Shown: positions 21,521 through 33,150, numbered from the stretch's first letter. The stretch: 64,000 nucleotides of DNA from Amphibalanus amphitrite (GCF_019059575.1 NW_024881538.1:806001-870000); one strand, 5' to 3'. Notes: generated by a model from the letters alone, not told the origin. Translations and numbers: made by a program.

Positions 21521-22405
21521 GCCCGGATTCAGCCCAGATTCGGGACACCTCTGAGCAAGCTGAAACTCGCACACAATGTACGTCCTGACATGCCCAATCC
21601 ACAGTCCGAGTCATTCGGCGGCACTGCCAGCCGTTTGACCTACAGAGGTCAGCAAAGGTCACGTGGCCCAAATTTGCACAGCAGATTGTGGCCCACCCAG
21701 TAGAGCTAGAGCGCCAAAAATGGCACAAATCGACTCGCCAGCATCTAGCCTTACTTTCCCAACATCCATTTGACCTCTCAACTCTCAAAGTCATGCGATG
21801 ACCTAAGCTCATTTGTGGGCTATGTCGAAAATACACTTGCACAGCACTTTTGAGTTTTCGAGTAGAGGGATTGACCAAATTCAAAATCAAAGCACATCAT
21901 CGGGTAGCCCATAGGCCGAAGCAACTTTCCTTAAAGACAGCTTTTCGATATGTGACCCCGTTTGACCTCGGCAGGGCAAAATGTACAAATAAACGACACT
22001 GCATACGTCGCGGCCCGGATTCAGCCCAGATTCGGGACACCTCCGATCAAGCTGAGCCTCGCACACAATGTAGGTCCTGACATGCCCAATCCACAGTTCG
22101 AGTCATTCGGTGGCACTCCCAGCCGTTTGACCTACAGAGGTCAGCAAAGGTCACGTGGCCCAAATTTGCACAGCAGATTGTGGCGCAACCAGTAGAGCTA
22201 GAGCGCTAAAAATGGCACCAATCGACTCGCCAGCATCTAAACTTACTTTCATAATACCCATTTGACCTCTCAAGGTCATGCGATGACCTAAGGTCATTTG
22301 TTGGCTATGTCGAAAATACACTTGCACAGCAGTTTTCGAGTAGAGGGATTGACCGAATTCCAAATCAAAGCACATCAGCATAGGCCGTAGTAACTTTCCT
22401 TAACC
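21521..22405. repeat. Two tandem copies of a ~492-bp repeat
   Basis: The sequence starting GCCCGGATTCAGCCCAGATT at 21521 recurs at 22013 with scattered substitutions and small indels. Copy 1 reads CTTTCCTTAAAGACAG at its end; copy 2 is interrupted at the same TTAA by the element at 22400. It contains several TGACCT/AGGTCA hexamers and no ORF of note. Confidence 0.8.
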
Positions 22406-24753
22406 CGGCGGCCGCTGGGCCTCCGCGCCACCCGCCGGCCGCTGGGGGGAGGGGGTAGAGTTCTGCACGGCTGCAATTTTCCACAGCCTAGCCGCCCCGC
22501 AGCCGTGGCTCCACAGCCACAGCCGCCCACAGCCGTGGCAAACTGTGGGCAGCCAGCCGTCAGCCGGCCGTGGATACTTTCAATGAAATGCAACCAAATA
22601 GTATATAAAAATAGTATACCTATTATATAAGTTGTTTTTAGTTGAAGCATATAGCCAAAAGCACATTGCAATGGGCTATAGATTATCAAGCTCATGAAGC
22701 ATCATAGGTTAAGTGGTTGTGTATCTGTCTTTAGGCCAAAGGCCTGAAGCCTGATGCGCAACGCATGCCTACACAAGCCCTTGCAAGGGGTTAAGAAAGA
22801 TGAGTAGGTAGGTACCTACATCAACAGAAAACATAAACAACGAACCAGAATAGAAGCACTAACAGTGTAGACATCTAATGCCAAATCCTGAAGCATGGTT
22901 GTGGGACAGAACAACAGACCCTGATGCTTTTCATTATCAATGTTAGGTATGGAAAATGAAACTGAAGTTGATGGACTGTCAAACAGTGATTGTCTAGTCA
23001 AAACTCTTGCTTCTTTCTTACCTTGCATATTTTCTGGGGTGTGATATGCCAGGCTTGAAGCAGCCTTCTGAGCCTTCTGAGTAAGTCTCAAACTAATTTG
23101 ATATGCAAGGCATGAAAGCACTAGTGAGCATCCAAGAAAGAAAAACATTCATCTTTTTTATTTTTCCAAATAATGATCTTCGCTCAAATCCCCAAGGACG
23201 TGCGAGCCACAATTGCCTCTTTCAATCAAAAATTTTACTTGAGTTTAAATGACGTCAATAGCAAAGAAGTGGCAATAAATTGCTTTGACTCACTATAAAC
23301 AGCCATAAAAATCCAAATTAATAAATAATAATGCTATACAGTTAAAAACTTGCTCTCAAACAAAGAATAAGTATCACATTTTTACATTTTTTAGAAAAAG
23401 ACGTCATTTTATTAGTAAAGTCAACAGCTCGCGTAAGAAATATTGTGTTCAGGGTTTTCACCGTAATGTGAATTACGTGTTCATGGTTTTCACCATCATA
23501 TGAATTAACCGTAAGTAAGGTTCATGCTCACTTATAATCTAATTCCATTGGCTTCGTTGATCAGCATTTTCTGTTAGTGGTCACTCACACACCAGTTAGA
23601 ACATAAAGCGCCAGTTTTATATTATGTATTTGGACTTGCCGAAAATCCAGAAATACATCTAAGAGTTATTTTAGATAATATTTTATGAAGCCTTTGCCTG
23701 CCTTTACCTAGGCGTGGTTTCTTTTTCTATTACCTGAAAGAATTATTGAACGCTCGTCTTCAATAGCTGTAAGGTGCTCTCCTAATGACCAGGTGAGATT
23801 GGTTTGAGAGGGATGTGACAATGCAACATGTTGCATTTTTTGAAACTGTCAAGCTCTTGATGATGAAGGAACAATTGGTACCTATAATTAGTATTCTGTA
23901 CCAGAGTGCAAACTCCCCTACAGCAAATGGTAAAACCATTACAGGTTTTCAAAGGCTTCACCACTTTCAATGTTGCTGGGCATCCTTTGCATGATTTTTG
24001 CAGGCTAGACTGTTTATCAGAATGTAAGATTAAGGATTTAGAATTTTATATTTGAGTACTTGAGATTGAGCTTGAAATCTCACAGCCGTGGCCACAGCCG
24101 TAGCCGTGTTCTTGGAGATATTTGCAGCCGCCCCGGCCCACAGCCGTGGGGCTGCAGCCAGCCGCGGCTGCAGCCGGCCGGTGCAGACCTCTAGGAGGGG
24201 GGCATATAGTTGCCCCCCTTTACTTCTACTACGATATCGTCGCAACGCGACGAGATAGAGAAGCGAAACTTTGCACACATCTTCCTGAATACCTAGCCAA
24301 GGTTTTGTCTAAATTTGGTGTCGATCTCATTTGAAATGACGTCACAGTGACGTCATAAGTCAAATTATAGATTTGCGACTTTCAGTTTCCTCACGATATA
24401 TCAGATATATGGGACCGAATATAAAGGGCCGATTAGGTATTGGTCAGGAACTAGATGGAAGTGTACTTAGATGTTTTAGGATGACAGCAGGTGCTGTCTA
24501 GTTCATTTACTGTTGAGTTTCATGCTCAACGACATCAGAAACGGTCCGTATCGGAAAACGACAATATTTTATGACGTCACTGTGACGTCATCTTAAGTCC
24601 TACAACCATCAAATTTTGCTCAAACATTGCCTTGGTATTCATTTGAAACTATGCCAAGTTTCACGTTCGTAGCTCATCAGGTTTTGGAGATATTCCGCAA
24701 AACGTAAAGGGCGGCAACTTTATGCCCCCCCCCCCCCGCGGCTCGTGGGTTAA
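22400..24753. mobile_element. TTAA-flanked DNA transposon, non-autonomous, carrying a nested hAT
   Basis: The element is bounded by TTAA at 22400-22403 and 24750-24753. The left terminus is CCCGGCGGCCGCTGGG followed by a G-run; the right is a C-run then CGGCTCGTGGG. After removing the nested hAT, the left G-run is followed by GCATATAGTTGCCCCCC, and the right side carries GGCAACTTTATGCCCC, i.e. the subterminal parts pair. No transposase ORF. A TTAA target is typical of piggyBac and Kolobok groups; which one applies cannot be told. Confidence 0.6.
22456..24193. mobile_element. Non-autonomous hAT element, 1.74 kb
   Basis: Terminal repeats TAGAGTTCTGCACGG (left) and the complement of TAGAGGTCTGCACCGG (right) are flanked by an exact 8-bp duplication GGAGGGGG at 22448-22455 and 24194-24201, diagnostic of hAT. 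Subterminal DNA is rich in CACAGCCGTGG/GGCTGCAGCC repeats. No transposase is visible. It landed in the G-run of the TTAA element. Confidence 0.8.
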
Positions 24754-26210
24754 AAACCGTAGTGCCGAAGAATGGACTGAGACTGGTTGCGCAAAACGTG
24801 TTCTTAGGTTACCAAGACAATATTTGTTGCATACAACATCATGCTAGGTCAAGATCAAGGTCAAGGTCAGGTCTGGTCACCAAAAACGAAATATAAAAAA
24901 GGGCACGTGCGACACATGTTCTATGGGCCATAGAATTTTTCATAGAATTCAATAGGCACGCTCAATAAGTGATATGGACCACATCTGGATGAATTTCAGG
25001 ACGAGGTCAGGTTAAGGTCAGGTCAAGTGAGGTCAAATTTTGAAGTTGGTTGTTATAAGATCTAAAAAGGTGTCTATCCGATGCAGTTTTTCACGGCGAA
25101 TCGAATGGTGCTATTTTTGTTTCCGTACGAGGTCTAAAACGTCCAGAAAAATCATTTTTCTAAAATTTTGTGTGTCGTGCAACGTCGTAATATTTTGAAT
25201 AATTCCCACATTTTTGAACCGATTCTTCTAAAAATTGGTATGTAGGTGCATATATGTAGACCACTTCTCTGATTTATATTCCGTTTTTTTTTCGATACAC
25301 TCAAAATTTTGGATTTTATAATTATTTTCCAAAAAAAGTTAGTTTTTCAAGAAAAAATGGGCAAAATCCAAAATTTTCAAAAACGGAGAGAAATATTTGA
25401 TAGACAAGAAAGAATCACGTATAATAATTTTGATACGTCTTGATTCCTTTAAAAATGAAGATGTTAGCGGCGTTTGAAGTTTTGCCGTTTTTAAGCGAAA
25501 ATGGCGTGACATGACGTCACTTAAACGTCATTTTCTCAAAACATTTCCGACGGATTTCACTCAAATTTTCAGGGAATGTATTAAAGTAATATATGATAAG
25601 GTACTGAAAGTTTGACGTCGCTGGCGTAACGCGTTTACAAGTTATTGGCGAATAACGGGAGGGGGCAGATTCTGGTGTTATTACTTTTTTTCGATGACTT
25701 TATCAGTAAAAAGTTATATGCAAAAAACTATGGAGCCGTCACGGCGAATTTTTTTACATTTTGACCCGCAAATTCCCTCTAAATATTGACCTAAAGTCAC
25801 CAAATTTGCATAGGGGTGAGAATTCCGTGGGGCCCACCTACCTACCGAATTTGGTGTTTCTATAGCTATAGGAGCCAATCGCCAAGGGGGTCACCGACAA
25901 AGAAAAATGCGACAAAGAAAAAGATCTATACATACATTATAGCACATTGCACAATAATAATGGACCAATGAATGAGGTAATGATTGCCGCATTTCATACC
26001 TAGTTGTTCGTGACATTTGTTATTCCGAAGCCCGTGTCCTACCTGTAGGTAGGTACCTTTCACGCAAAAGTATTAAAGGTAAAAATATAAATCGCTGGCT
26101 TTTAACGTCAAATACAATTAGGCCATTTTACAATGTTCAAGTATATATTCTAAAAATCCGAGACCGCGTCACTAATCGTTGCGACGATATAATGACGAAG
26201 TATAATCGAA
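24754..26210. other. AT-rich intergenic DNA with AGGTCA arrays
   Basis: No gene is seen. 24845-25040 holds clustered AGGTCA/AAGGTCA hexamers similar in context to 16700-16800, pointing to a shared repeat family. The remainder is AT-rich with short T/A runs. Confidence 0.5.
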
Positions 26211-26504
26211 TCGCTGATGTTCTGGGATGTGGAACTGACAGCCGGCCAATTTGCGGCCACGCAAGGTGACACGATGACGCAAAAGTCAGCTGTCACCGCA
26301 CGCTCTCGCGGTCGTGTCGGCTGCGACACATCGACACCGGTCGCCCACTCGGCCGGATTTCGATCAACCGCTGAACATCAGCCATTTGCGCGGAGTCCTC
26401 CAGGTGTCAATCACTGCACGGTGACCCCTTCACCGCTGGCCGCCCACGCGACATGTGCCGCGATCGCCGGCGTGGGCACAATGATCCCTGGTGGCCTTCG
26501 TTCG

Positions 26505-26545
26505 GGGGTACATAATGCCGCAGGGCCAGGGGTGGTCACTCTGCG
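26505..26545 (+). promoter_or_regulatory. Possible core promoter of the SVWC-repeat gene
   Basis: A TATA-like TACATAAT near 26510 lies about 25 bp before a TCACT initiator-like motif near 26536, some 30 bp upstream of the ATG. The spacing suits a TATA/Inr promoter, but both motifs are weak matches. Confidence 0.3.
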
Positions 26546-26566
26546 AGCGGCTCCCGTGGAGGCATC

Positions 26567-27835
26567 ATGTCCCGCCTGGCTCTGCTCCTCCTGGTGCTGG
26601 TCGCTGTGACCGCCGCCTTCAAAAAGCAGGGAGCATGCTTCTCCAAAACTCTCGGTAAGAAGTTCAGCAACGGCGCCACGTGGACGGAACCATCCTGTAT
26701 CCGGGCGAGGTGCCTGAACGGTCGCATCTCACGGCTGCCCTGCGGTTTGATTGCCAACAAGCCCGGATGTAAGATAGTTAAAGGTGACAGCAACGCGCCG
26801 TTTCCGGCCTGCTGCCCCAAGGTTGAATGCCCCAAGCCCTGTTTTTCTGACGTTTTGAAGAGGCTGTTTAAGAACGGGGATAAGTGGACGGAGCCCGGAT
26901 GCATCCAGGGCGTCTGTAATGATGGAGAAATCGGACGGCTTCCCTGCCCCCTGATCAAGCCCGGACCGGGCTGTGTGCTCGTAAAGGGTGATCCGAACGC
27001 CCCTTACCCCGGCTGCTGCCTGTCGTTCAAGTGTCCCAAGCCGGGTCAGTGCTACTCCAAAGGACTGGACAAGTTCTTCGACAGCGGCGCGGAGTGGACC
27101 GAGCCGCCCTGCCAGCGGAACAGGTGCGAGGATGGTAAGGTGGTCGGTGTGCCCTGCGGCCGGCCGGCCGTCGGCCCCTTCTGCCGGCTGGTGAAGGGCA
27201 AGCCCGGCGCCCCGTACCCCAAGTGCTGTCCCTCCACTGTCTGCAGGTGCTACTCCAAGGCCCTGAAGAAATTCTTCAACGACGGTGACGTTTGGACCGA
27301 GCCTCCGTGCACCCGCGCCAAATGCGAGAAAGGCAACGTTGTCGCTCTGGGGTGTCCTTTGCAAGCCGGTGATAAATGCGTCCGAGTGGAAGGAAAGCCT
27401 GGAGCCAAGTACCCGAAATGCTGCCCTAAAATCACCTGCGCCAAGGAAGATCAGTGTTTCTCCAAAGCTCTGAAGAAGATTTTCGATGATGGCGCAAAGT
27501 GGACCGAGCCGAAGTGCACAGAGGCCCAATGTTCCAAGGGTGACATTATTCGAAAGGCCTGTCCCCTGATCCGCCCCGCTCCTGGCTGCACAGTAGTTGA
27601 GGGGCGACCTGGAGCGTCATATCCCGGATGCTGCCCCAGAGTTGTCTGCAAACTGCGCCTCCGGTGCTACTCGAAGATTCGAGGCAAATACTACAACGAC
27701 GGTCAGACGTGGAGGGAGACCTTGTGCGAGCGGGCGACCTGCGTGAGAGGCAAAATTGTAAGGAAAATCCAGTCCCAGTGCCCAAATATCTGCATGGGCA
27801 ACGGCAAGAATCAGTGCTTCCCAGCAAAACACTAA
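26567..27835 (+). CDS. Secreted protein with tandem SVWC repeats
   Basis: A 422-aa intronless ORF. Residues 1-17 (MSRLALLLLVLVAVTAA) form a clear signal peptide. Five complete repeats of about 65 residues follow (24-88, 92-156, 162-226, 228-291, 297-361), each with eight Cys in the spacing of the single-domain von Willebrand factor C fold and a shared core G..WTEP.C and YP.CC. A sixth (367-422) keeps six Cys and lacks the CC pair. SVWC proteins in arthropods are usually one domain, for example Vago-like stress or antiviral factors; a six-repeat chain is unusual. The repeats are Lys/Arg-rich. Function is unknown: an extracellular, disulfide-rich structural, adhesive or immune role are all possible. 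The ATG is the first in frame, directly before the signal peptide. Confidence 0.88.
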   Translation: MSRLALLLLVLVAVTAAFKKQGACFSKTLGKKFSNGATWTEPSCIRARCLNGRISRLPCGLIANKPGCKIVKGDSNAPFPACCPKVECPKPCFSDVLKRLFKNGDKWTEPGCIQGVCNDGEIGRLPCPLIKPGPGCVLVKGDPNAPYPGCCLSFKCPKPGQCYSKGLDKFFDSGAEWTEPPCQRNRCEDGKVVGVPCGRPAVGPFCRLVKGKPGAPYPKCCPSTVCRCYSKALKKFFNDGDVWTEPPCTRAKCEKGNVVALGCPLQAGDKCVRVEGKPGAKYPKCCPKITCAKEDQCFSKALKKIFDDGAKWTEPKCTEAQCSKGDIIRKACPLIRPAPGCTVVEGRPGASYPGCCPRVVCKLRLRCYSKIRGKYYNDGQTWRETLCERATCVRGKIVRKIQSQCPNICMGNGKNQCFPAKH

Positions 27836-27838
27836 AAG

Positions 27839-28601
27839 CTGATGAACTTCGATACTAAACAATGTAACTTTACACGTTGTTCTTGTCACGCTACCTGATT
27901 CTGCCTTTTTTAACCGCCATTCGATAACACATGCATCATGTAAACAAACCAGCAGATGACAATGCCCATTTCCGAATATTCAGATGACGATTTATGACAT
28001 TGACCCGCTTTGGGCCCTGTGACCAGCATCGAACGAACTATAGGTCGCACAGTGCCACGGGAAGATAGAAAAACCGCGACAAAACTACTGTCAGCGGCTG
28101 TGCCGTTAGAGAGCGGAGTCAGGCGTGCAGGGCCGGGGTCACCAACCGGCCGCACTGACGCGCCGCCGGAGACGGGGAAGCAGTACAACGAGACGGCCGC
28201 ACCGGGCCGTAAGAATAGGCACTAGATATATTCCCGACACGGGAAGGACTCGCCTGTAATTGAAAAGCGGCGCACCGCACTGTTGGTGCGCACCAGACGC
28301 AAAGGAATTCCGAAAGCACACAGAACACATATTGTCACGTGGCACTGCGGGCGCTCACTGAGGCCTGAGGGCCGGTGGTGCTCACGCCGTGCGGTAGGTG
28401 TCGCTACAGGCTACAGTTTGCGCCCGCGTGCAGAGAAAGGCTTTGCTGCGCGCCACTGTTAGTCGCGCGCATCAAATACATTTAGAAGGTTCTTAGTTAC
28501 CTCCGGGCAGATAATGCGTATTAAAAACGCAAGCGTTGAAATACCACTTTTGTTAAGCCTTCCGTAAAATTGATAGTACCAGCTCAAAAGATTCAACACT
28601 A
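27839..28601. other. Intergenic DNA downstream of the SVWC-repeat gene
   Basis: 3' flank of the SVWC gene with no canonical AATAAA close to the stop. No gene or repeat recognised. Confidence 0.4.
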
Positions 28602-28603
28602 TA

Positions 28604-28982
28604 CAGCCCTCTGCAGACTGCGTGGTAGGTATTCTTTTTTTCGACAAAACCGAGAATAACGCGAATACTATATGCTATCGGGCACTCGGAAATCGTAACA
28701 GCAAGATGCGCGAGACTCCGCAGCTTAGATTGGCATTATCATCGTATGCATTTTCCATCCAGTTTGGCAACAAAACCCAAAAGTTTATATTTGCCCCAAA
28801 ACGAACTTTTACATTTTGTTGCCACACAAGGCGTATGCTTTGCTTATTGATAGGCCCTATCGAAGGAGTGGAGCATGCCGCATCTATTTGCAGTGAGTTT
28901 CGACCGACTGATAGCATGACTTTTGAATTATTATCAGTTTTGTCGGAAAAAGAATACCTACCACGCAGTCTGCTGAGGGCTG
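28604..28982. mobile_element. MITE with TA target site (Tc1/mariner-like)
   Basis: 379 bp with ~45-bp inverted repeats starting CAGCCCTCTGCAGACTGCG and running through GGTAGGTATTC, flanked by TA on both sides. Its internal open frames have no recognisable domain. Confidence 0.75.
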
Positions 28983-29037
28983 TACATAGGAAAATTCAAA
29001 AGTAGCCCCGCCGACCATAAACCTACAAGCAGGCTAA

Positions 29038-29301
29038 AGGCCTGGCTACACTATGCGTTTTCTGCGTGCGTTTTTTGCGAGTTTGCGTGATTTGCAGAAT
29101 ATCGTTCTAGAAACGAAATTACGTTTTTGTCATATGTTTTTCATATAAACTTTTAATTAACATAAACGTTTTATCCATTTTTTATATCAATATTAAAGAA
29201 GTTTAGGTATTTAATAATAACCCTTTTTCTAGAACGATATTACGCAAAACCCGCAAACACGCAAAAAACGCACGCAGAAAACGCATAGTGTAGCCAGGCC
29301 T
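29038..29301. mobile_element. MITE with TAA target site (PIF/Harbinger-like)
   Basis: 264 bp with ~60-bp inverted repeats starting AGGCCTGGCTACACTATGCG and TAA duplications at 29035-29037 and 29302-29304. The interior is AT-rich. A 3-bp TAA/TTA target is typical of PIF/Harbinger. Confidence 0.75.
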
Positions 29302-29387
29302 TAAGTGTAAAAAAATGTACCGGCTTTGAAGTTCAAACTACAAAGACCTCGGTTTATCGGAGCTCAACGGTGCTAAAACGTAGTTAA

Positions 29388-29876
29388 AGGGACACTCCCA
29401 CCTTAACATTAGTTTTGAGTTGAGATAGCCAAATTGGTGGCCATGGCCTGCAAATACCGGTTTGGGCACTCACAACATCGAAAAATGCTTTAATTCGAAG
29501 ATATGGAATTTCAAACTCGCAGTTTTCGGATTCTAAGGGGCTAATGCATTGGAATGCCCCCTTAGAATTTGTGACGTCAGCGGAGATCTAACGATTTTTA
29601 AATCTTGGACTAAAACCATCGTTAACACGTGGTGGTATACGCTGCTTTGCGCGCAACGTCTGCCGCACTTTAAGGCTGCCAAATTATTGCTTCCAAATAA
29701 AGTCGCTAGTAACAGGGGAGATCCCAAAAAGTAAACAAAAGTAAAAGCCTAATATCTTGAAAACCAGTGAATATTTTTCGGTGAAATTTGGTAGATATTC
29801 GTTTTCGCTCTTTCTGAACCAAGGGACATCACTTTCATGCCAATTCATTAGCTTTTTTGAAGGTGGGAGGGTCCCT
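29388..29876. mobile_element. TTAA-flanked MITE, AGGGAC family
   Basis: 489 bp between TTAA at 29384-29387 and 29877-29880, with termini AGGGACACTCCCACCTT and AAGGTGGGAGGGTCCCT. The same family supplies the ends at 17988 and 20761. Non-coding. Confidence 0.75.
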
Positions 29877-29880
29877 TTAA

Positions 29881-30369
29881 AGGAAAAGGGCCACCTTCGT
29901 GAAATATGAAGATATCGTTGTTTTTCATTTTGACATTATTATTTTTCATTTTCTTTTTAAAACTGGTGCCAGAAGTGCACAATTCGCGAAAAAGTATTTA
30001 AAACTATTTAACATATTGGTACTATGTTGATACTCTCTAGATGGCATAGCGATGACGTCACACTCAAGCCAATCAGCGTTCAGAAGACAGACTCGTCGGA
30101 TTGTGTCAGATAAGCTGATTGGTTAAAGCTGAGCTGGTTGGAGCTGATTGGTAAAAAACCAAAGCCTCGCCGCGGGTGGCTGTATTGTCGGATAAGAACG
30201 CATTCCTGGGATAAGGACGCATTCCTGGCGTATTTTCTTTTAAAATTGCCGATAACTACGAATGGAGGCCGAAATCGGCCGTAAGGAGGTAGACATACAG
30301 GTTTTCGGACACGGGCTACAAGATGGCTATCTCAGTTTCAATCCCCATGTTAAAGGTGGCCCTTTTCCT
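29881..30369. mobile_element. TTAA-flanked MITE abutting the previous one
   Basis: 489 bp between TTAA at 29877-29880 (shared with the neighbour) and 30370-30373. Termini AGGAAAAGGGCCACCTT and AAGGTGGCCCTTTTCCT. A related right end is seen near 47505-47530. Non-coding. Confidence 0.7.
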
Positions 30370-30464
30370 TTAAAGGGTACCTACCTAACCTACCTAGGTC
30401 ACAATGACTTTCACTTCTTATCGGTCAACAACAGAAAACTTGTCCACTTCCAGCGATCTACCTT

Positions 30465-31410
30465 TTAACCCTAGAACGCCTAGGGGGGGGGGGGGGGTTG
30501 TATCAACCCCCCCTGAGGTTTTTTCGAAGTGCACGCTAAACGGCTTGTCGTAGCGGGCTGAAATTTTCAATACCCTCTGGGGCAACCTTTGCGCATCTTT
30601 TGCCGAAAAAAAATTGATCGGGTCATGTCAGGTCACGGAGTTATGACGTCATAAGAGGTACAGCCTCCGGCCGACAGTTACCAAACGTGTGCGCCGAATC
30701 CCTAGGTTTTCTGCCGGTGATACCCACATTGTTTGATGGATCATGATGAAACTTCCCATGCATGTTGGGGCAAGCATTGGCTATCGTGTGGTGCAAGAAA
30801 ATTGACCGGGTCAGGTCAGGTCACGGAGTTATGACGTCATAAGAGGTACAGCCTCCGGCCGGATTTTCACGAAGTGTGTACCGAGTCCCGAGGTTTTCTG
30901 CTGATGCTATCCACATTGCAGTGGATATCCACATATCTTTTCTGAGTCGTTACCTACAGTATTTATAGCGGAGCAGTGGTCAACAGCCGACGAATCGGGA
31001 CAAACACCGGAGGGTGATGTGACACCATATCACTCATCAGCAATAGGCCTCTTACTTTTATAGGGTAAATACACCAAAAACACCATATATGATGCAGAAT
31101 TGAGTGGGGAATACGTTGTTGAAGGTTTGAAGTTAATATCTCTCACCGTTTTGCCGCAATCGTTGCGCAAAGTTGAAAAAGTTTGATTTTTTCGGAAAAT
31201 TTGACCTTTGACCGGTCATAAGTAGGTCAAATGTTGACCTAGGACCAAAAAATATACCACCAATCGCGAGATCTCGTTGAGAGCAATCCGTTGGTTTTTT
31301 CCGCTAAGCTCTACGACCTTCCGTTTCGAAACGCCAGGGGGGGTCGTAACAACCCCCCCCCCCCCTGGTCGTTCGTGTTATGAGAAATGGCCTGGTCGTG
31401 CGAGGGTTAA
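30465..31410. mobile_element. TTAA-flanked element with G-run hairpins
   Basis: TTAA at 30465-30468 and 31407-31410. Termini CCCTAGAACGCC and the complement of CCCTCGCACGACC, each followed inward by a long G-run and then a C-run. The interior has two imperfect ~180-bp repeats (near 30600 and 30780) containing CAGGTCACGGAGTTATGACG. No transposase. Confidence 0.65.
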
Positions 31411-31419
31411 AACATGTCG

Positions 31420-32455
31420 AATGTTTATTACCCAACTTTCCCCTACGATCCGACCGAGGGGGGGGGGAGGTAGGAGGCTAAGGAGCCCCTCGCCGTTTTA
31501 CCCCTAACTGATCTTGAGATTCGTAAAAACGGGCGAATGAACTGCTACCAGCCCCAGCGAGTGGTACCCGATTTTAAGCCTCAGGCCAACCGGTGACCCC
31601 TGAGGTCAGGTCAAGTGTCTCAAGGTACGGGTTCGGTTTCAGTAAATAGCTTCGTCAAAAATGTCGCAGAGCGGCGATTCTGGCATCATCGTGTTTCTCA
31701 TGCTCAGGCGCAGCGAATGGCATACTTTTCGGGTGAGGTCAACTTTAGGATGTTGACTGTTGAACTCAGATCAAAGTTAGGTCAAAGCCACTCAGGTCAC
31801 GAAGCTACTGCTAGTTAGTAGTTGGTCGAATGAGGGCATGTTGCACGTTATTTGATTCAGCAGGTCTTCCCGAGACCACTGACGGCCTTTCCGACTCGCT
31901 AGACGCTAGCTCAGTTCTCGGGAGCTATCGACAAGCACTCCTATGACATTAGTTACGTCCTAAATATACAGTAACACAAGGTCAACGATCGTAAAAGCTT
32001 AACATCGAACCTTGTTGAAAGGAGCGAATGAAATCACGATTCCGTGTGCTAAAGGTGGTTTTAGATCATTTCCGACGTCAAACTAGCGGTTTCCATAAAT
32101 ACCCCATTGATTTCTTATGGCGAGGGCAGGGTCACCGAGGTGAGGTCACGTGACCTACCTGACATCAGGTGACCCTTAGGAAAAATCGAAGATACTCAAG
32201 TTATGAGATCTTGAGAGGGCGAAATTTTAGGACCGTGTAGAACTGTAGAGGTTCACTTATGACGCAATTGGCCAGTGACCTGACCTGACCTAAAAATGCG
32301 GCTGAGGTCACTAGATCCAGTTTGATTCGGATGCTAGGTCTGCAAGGTTTTAGCGGTTACTCTGCTAGCCTGTTCTGACTCTCTGAAGAAAAGCACAAAG
32401 AAATAATAAGGGGCGACAACCGCCCCCTTCGGACGGCGGGGGTACGATTCCCTGG
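31420..32455. mobile_element. Decayed copy of the 43045-44073 element
   Basis: The order of motifs matches the intact copy at 43045: G-run and CCCCTCGCCGTTT, GGTACCCGATTTTAAG, CAACCGGTGACC, AGGTCAGGTCAAGTG, and a right-end CCGCCCCC...GGCGGGGG hairpin near 32410-32445. The outermost termini and TTAA sites are no longer clear. Confidence 0.5.
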
Positions 32456-32689
32456 CCGCTGCGTCTCGTGACGGCCCGAATGCTCCAGGGTATATAGAAC
32501 AACCGAATGCTATAGCTCTTTATGGACGCTGATGGAAGCTGCAAGGAGGCGGTGTGTGGGCCGGTTATATGGCCTTGGGTGGGCCGGACGAGCCATGTCA
32601 TAAACGGTCACGATTTAGTAGGTAGGTACTTACTTGCAACTTGCAAGATTACTTAAATCCAGGCACGTACCCAGAATTTCGCCCAGGAG

Positions 32690-33150
32690 GGGGCCACCTG
32701 CTTCCGAAGGGGCCCTTAGGTCACCCGGGGGCCCCCAGGCCGCCCAGGTGACCAGGAGCCCCCAGGCCGCCCAGGTGACCAGGGGTCCCAGGCAACCGGG
32801 GCCCCATGCGACAAAGCCCCCACTACCAGGGGCCCCCTTGGCGACTAGGGGCCCCAGGCGATCAGGGGCCCCATGCAACCAGCAGAGGCCCCCATGCGAC
32901 CAGTCCCCCCGGCTATCAGGGCCCCCTAGGGTACTAGGGGCCCCCAGGCCGCCCAGGTGACCAGGGGTCCCCAGGCAACCAGGGGTCCCAGGCAACCAGG
33001 GGTCCCAGGCAACCAGGGGTCCCAGGCAATCAGGGGCCCCCATGCGACCAGGCCCCGGCTACCAGGGGCCCCCTAGGCGACCAGGGGCCCAGGAAACCGG
33101 GGCCCTCGGATGACTGCAGGGGCCCATCGGGTCATTAGGGGCCCCTCGGG
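32690..33150. repeat. GGGGCCCC-rich minisatellite
   Basis: Irregular tandem units built on CCAGGGG(T/C)CCCAGGC, clearest at about 32975-33035 where a ~17-bp unit repeats five times. Open frames across it are compositional only. Confidence 0.7.

Noticed and set aside
24840-26200. Hypothesis that clustered GGTCA repeats form a CRISPR or telomere-like array
   Set aside because: Spacing and unit length are irregular, there are no constant-length spacers, and the units occur in dispersed transposons of a eukaryotic genome.
26729-27529. 266-codon minus-strand frame opposite the SVWC gene
   Set aside because: It is antisense to a gene with a signal peptide and periodic Cys repeats; its openness follows from the GC-rich repeated codons.
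32630-33043. 137-codon Gly/Pro-rich minus frame and its plus counterpart
   Set aside because: Pure product of the GGGGCCCC minisatellite, open on several frames because the repeat has few A/T.
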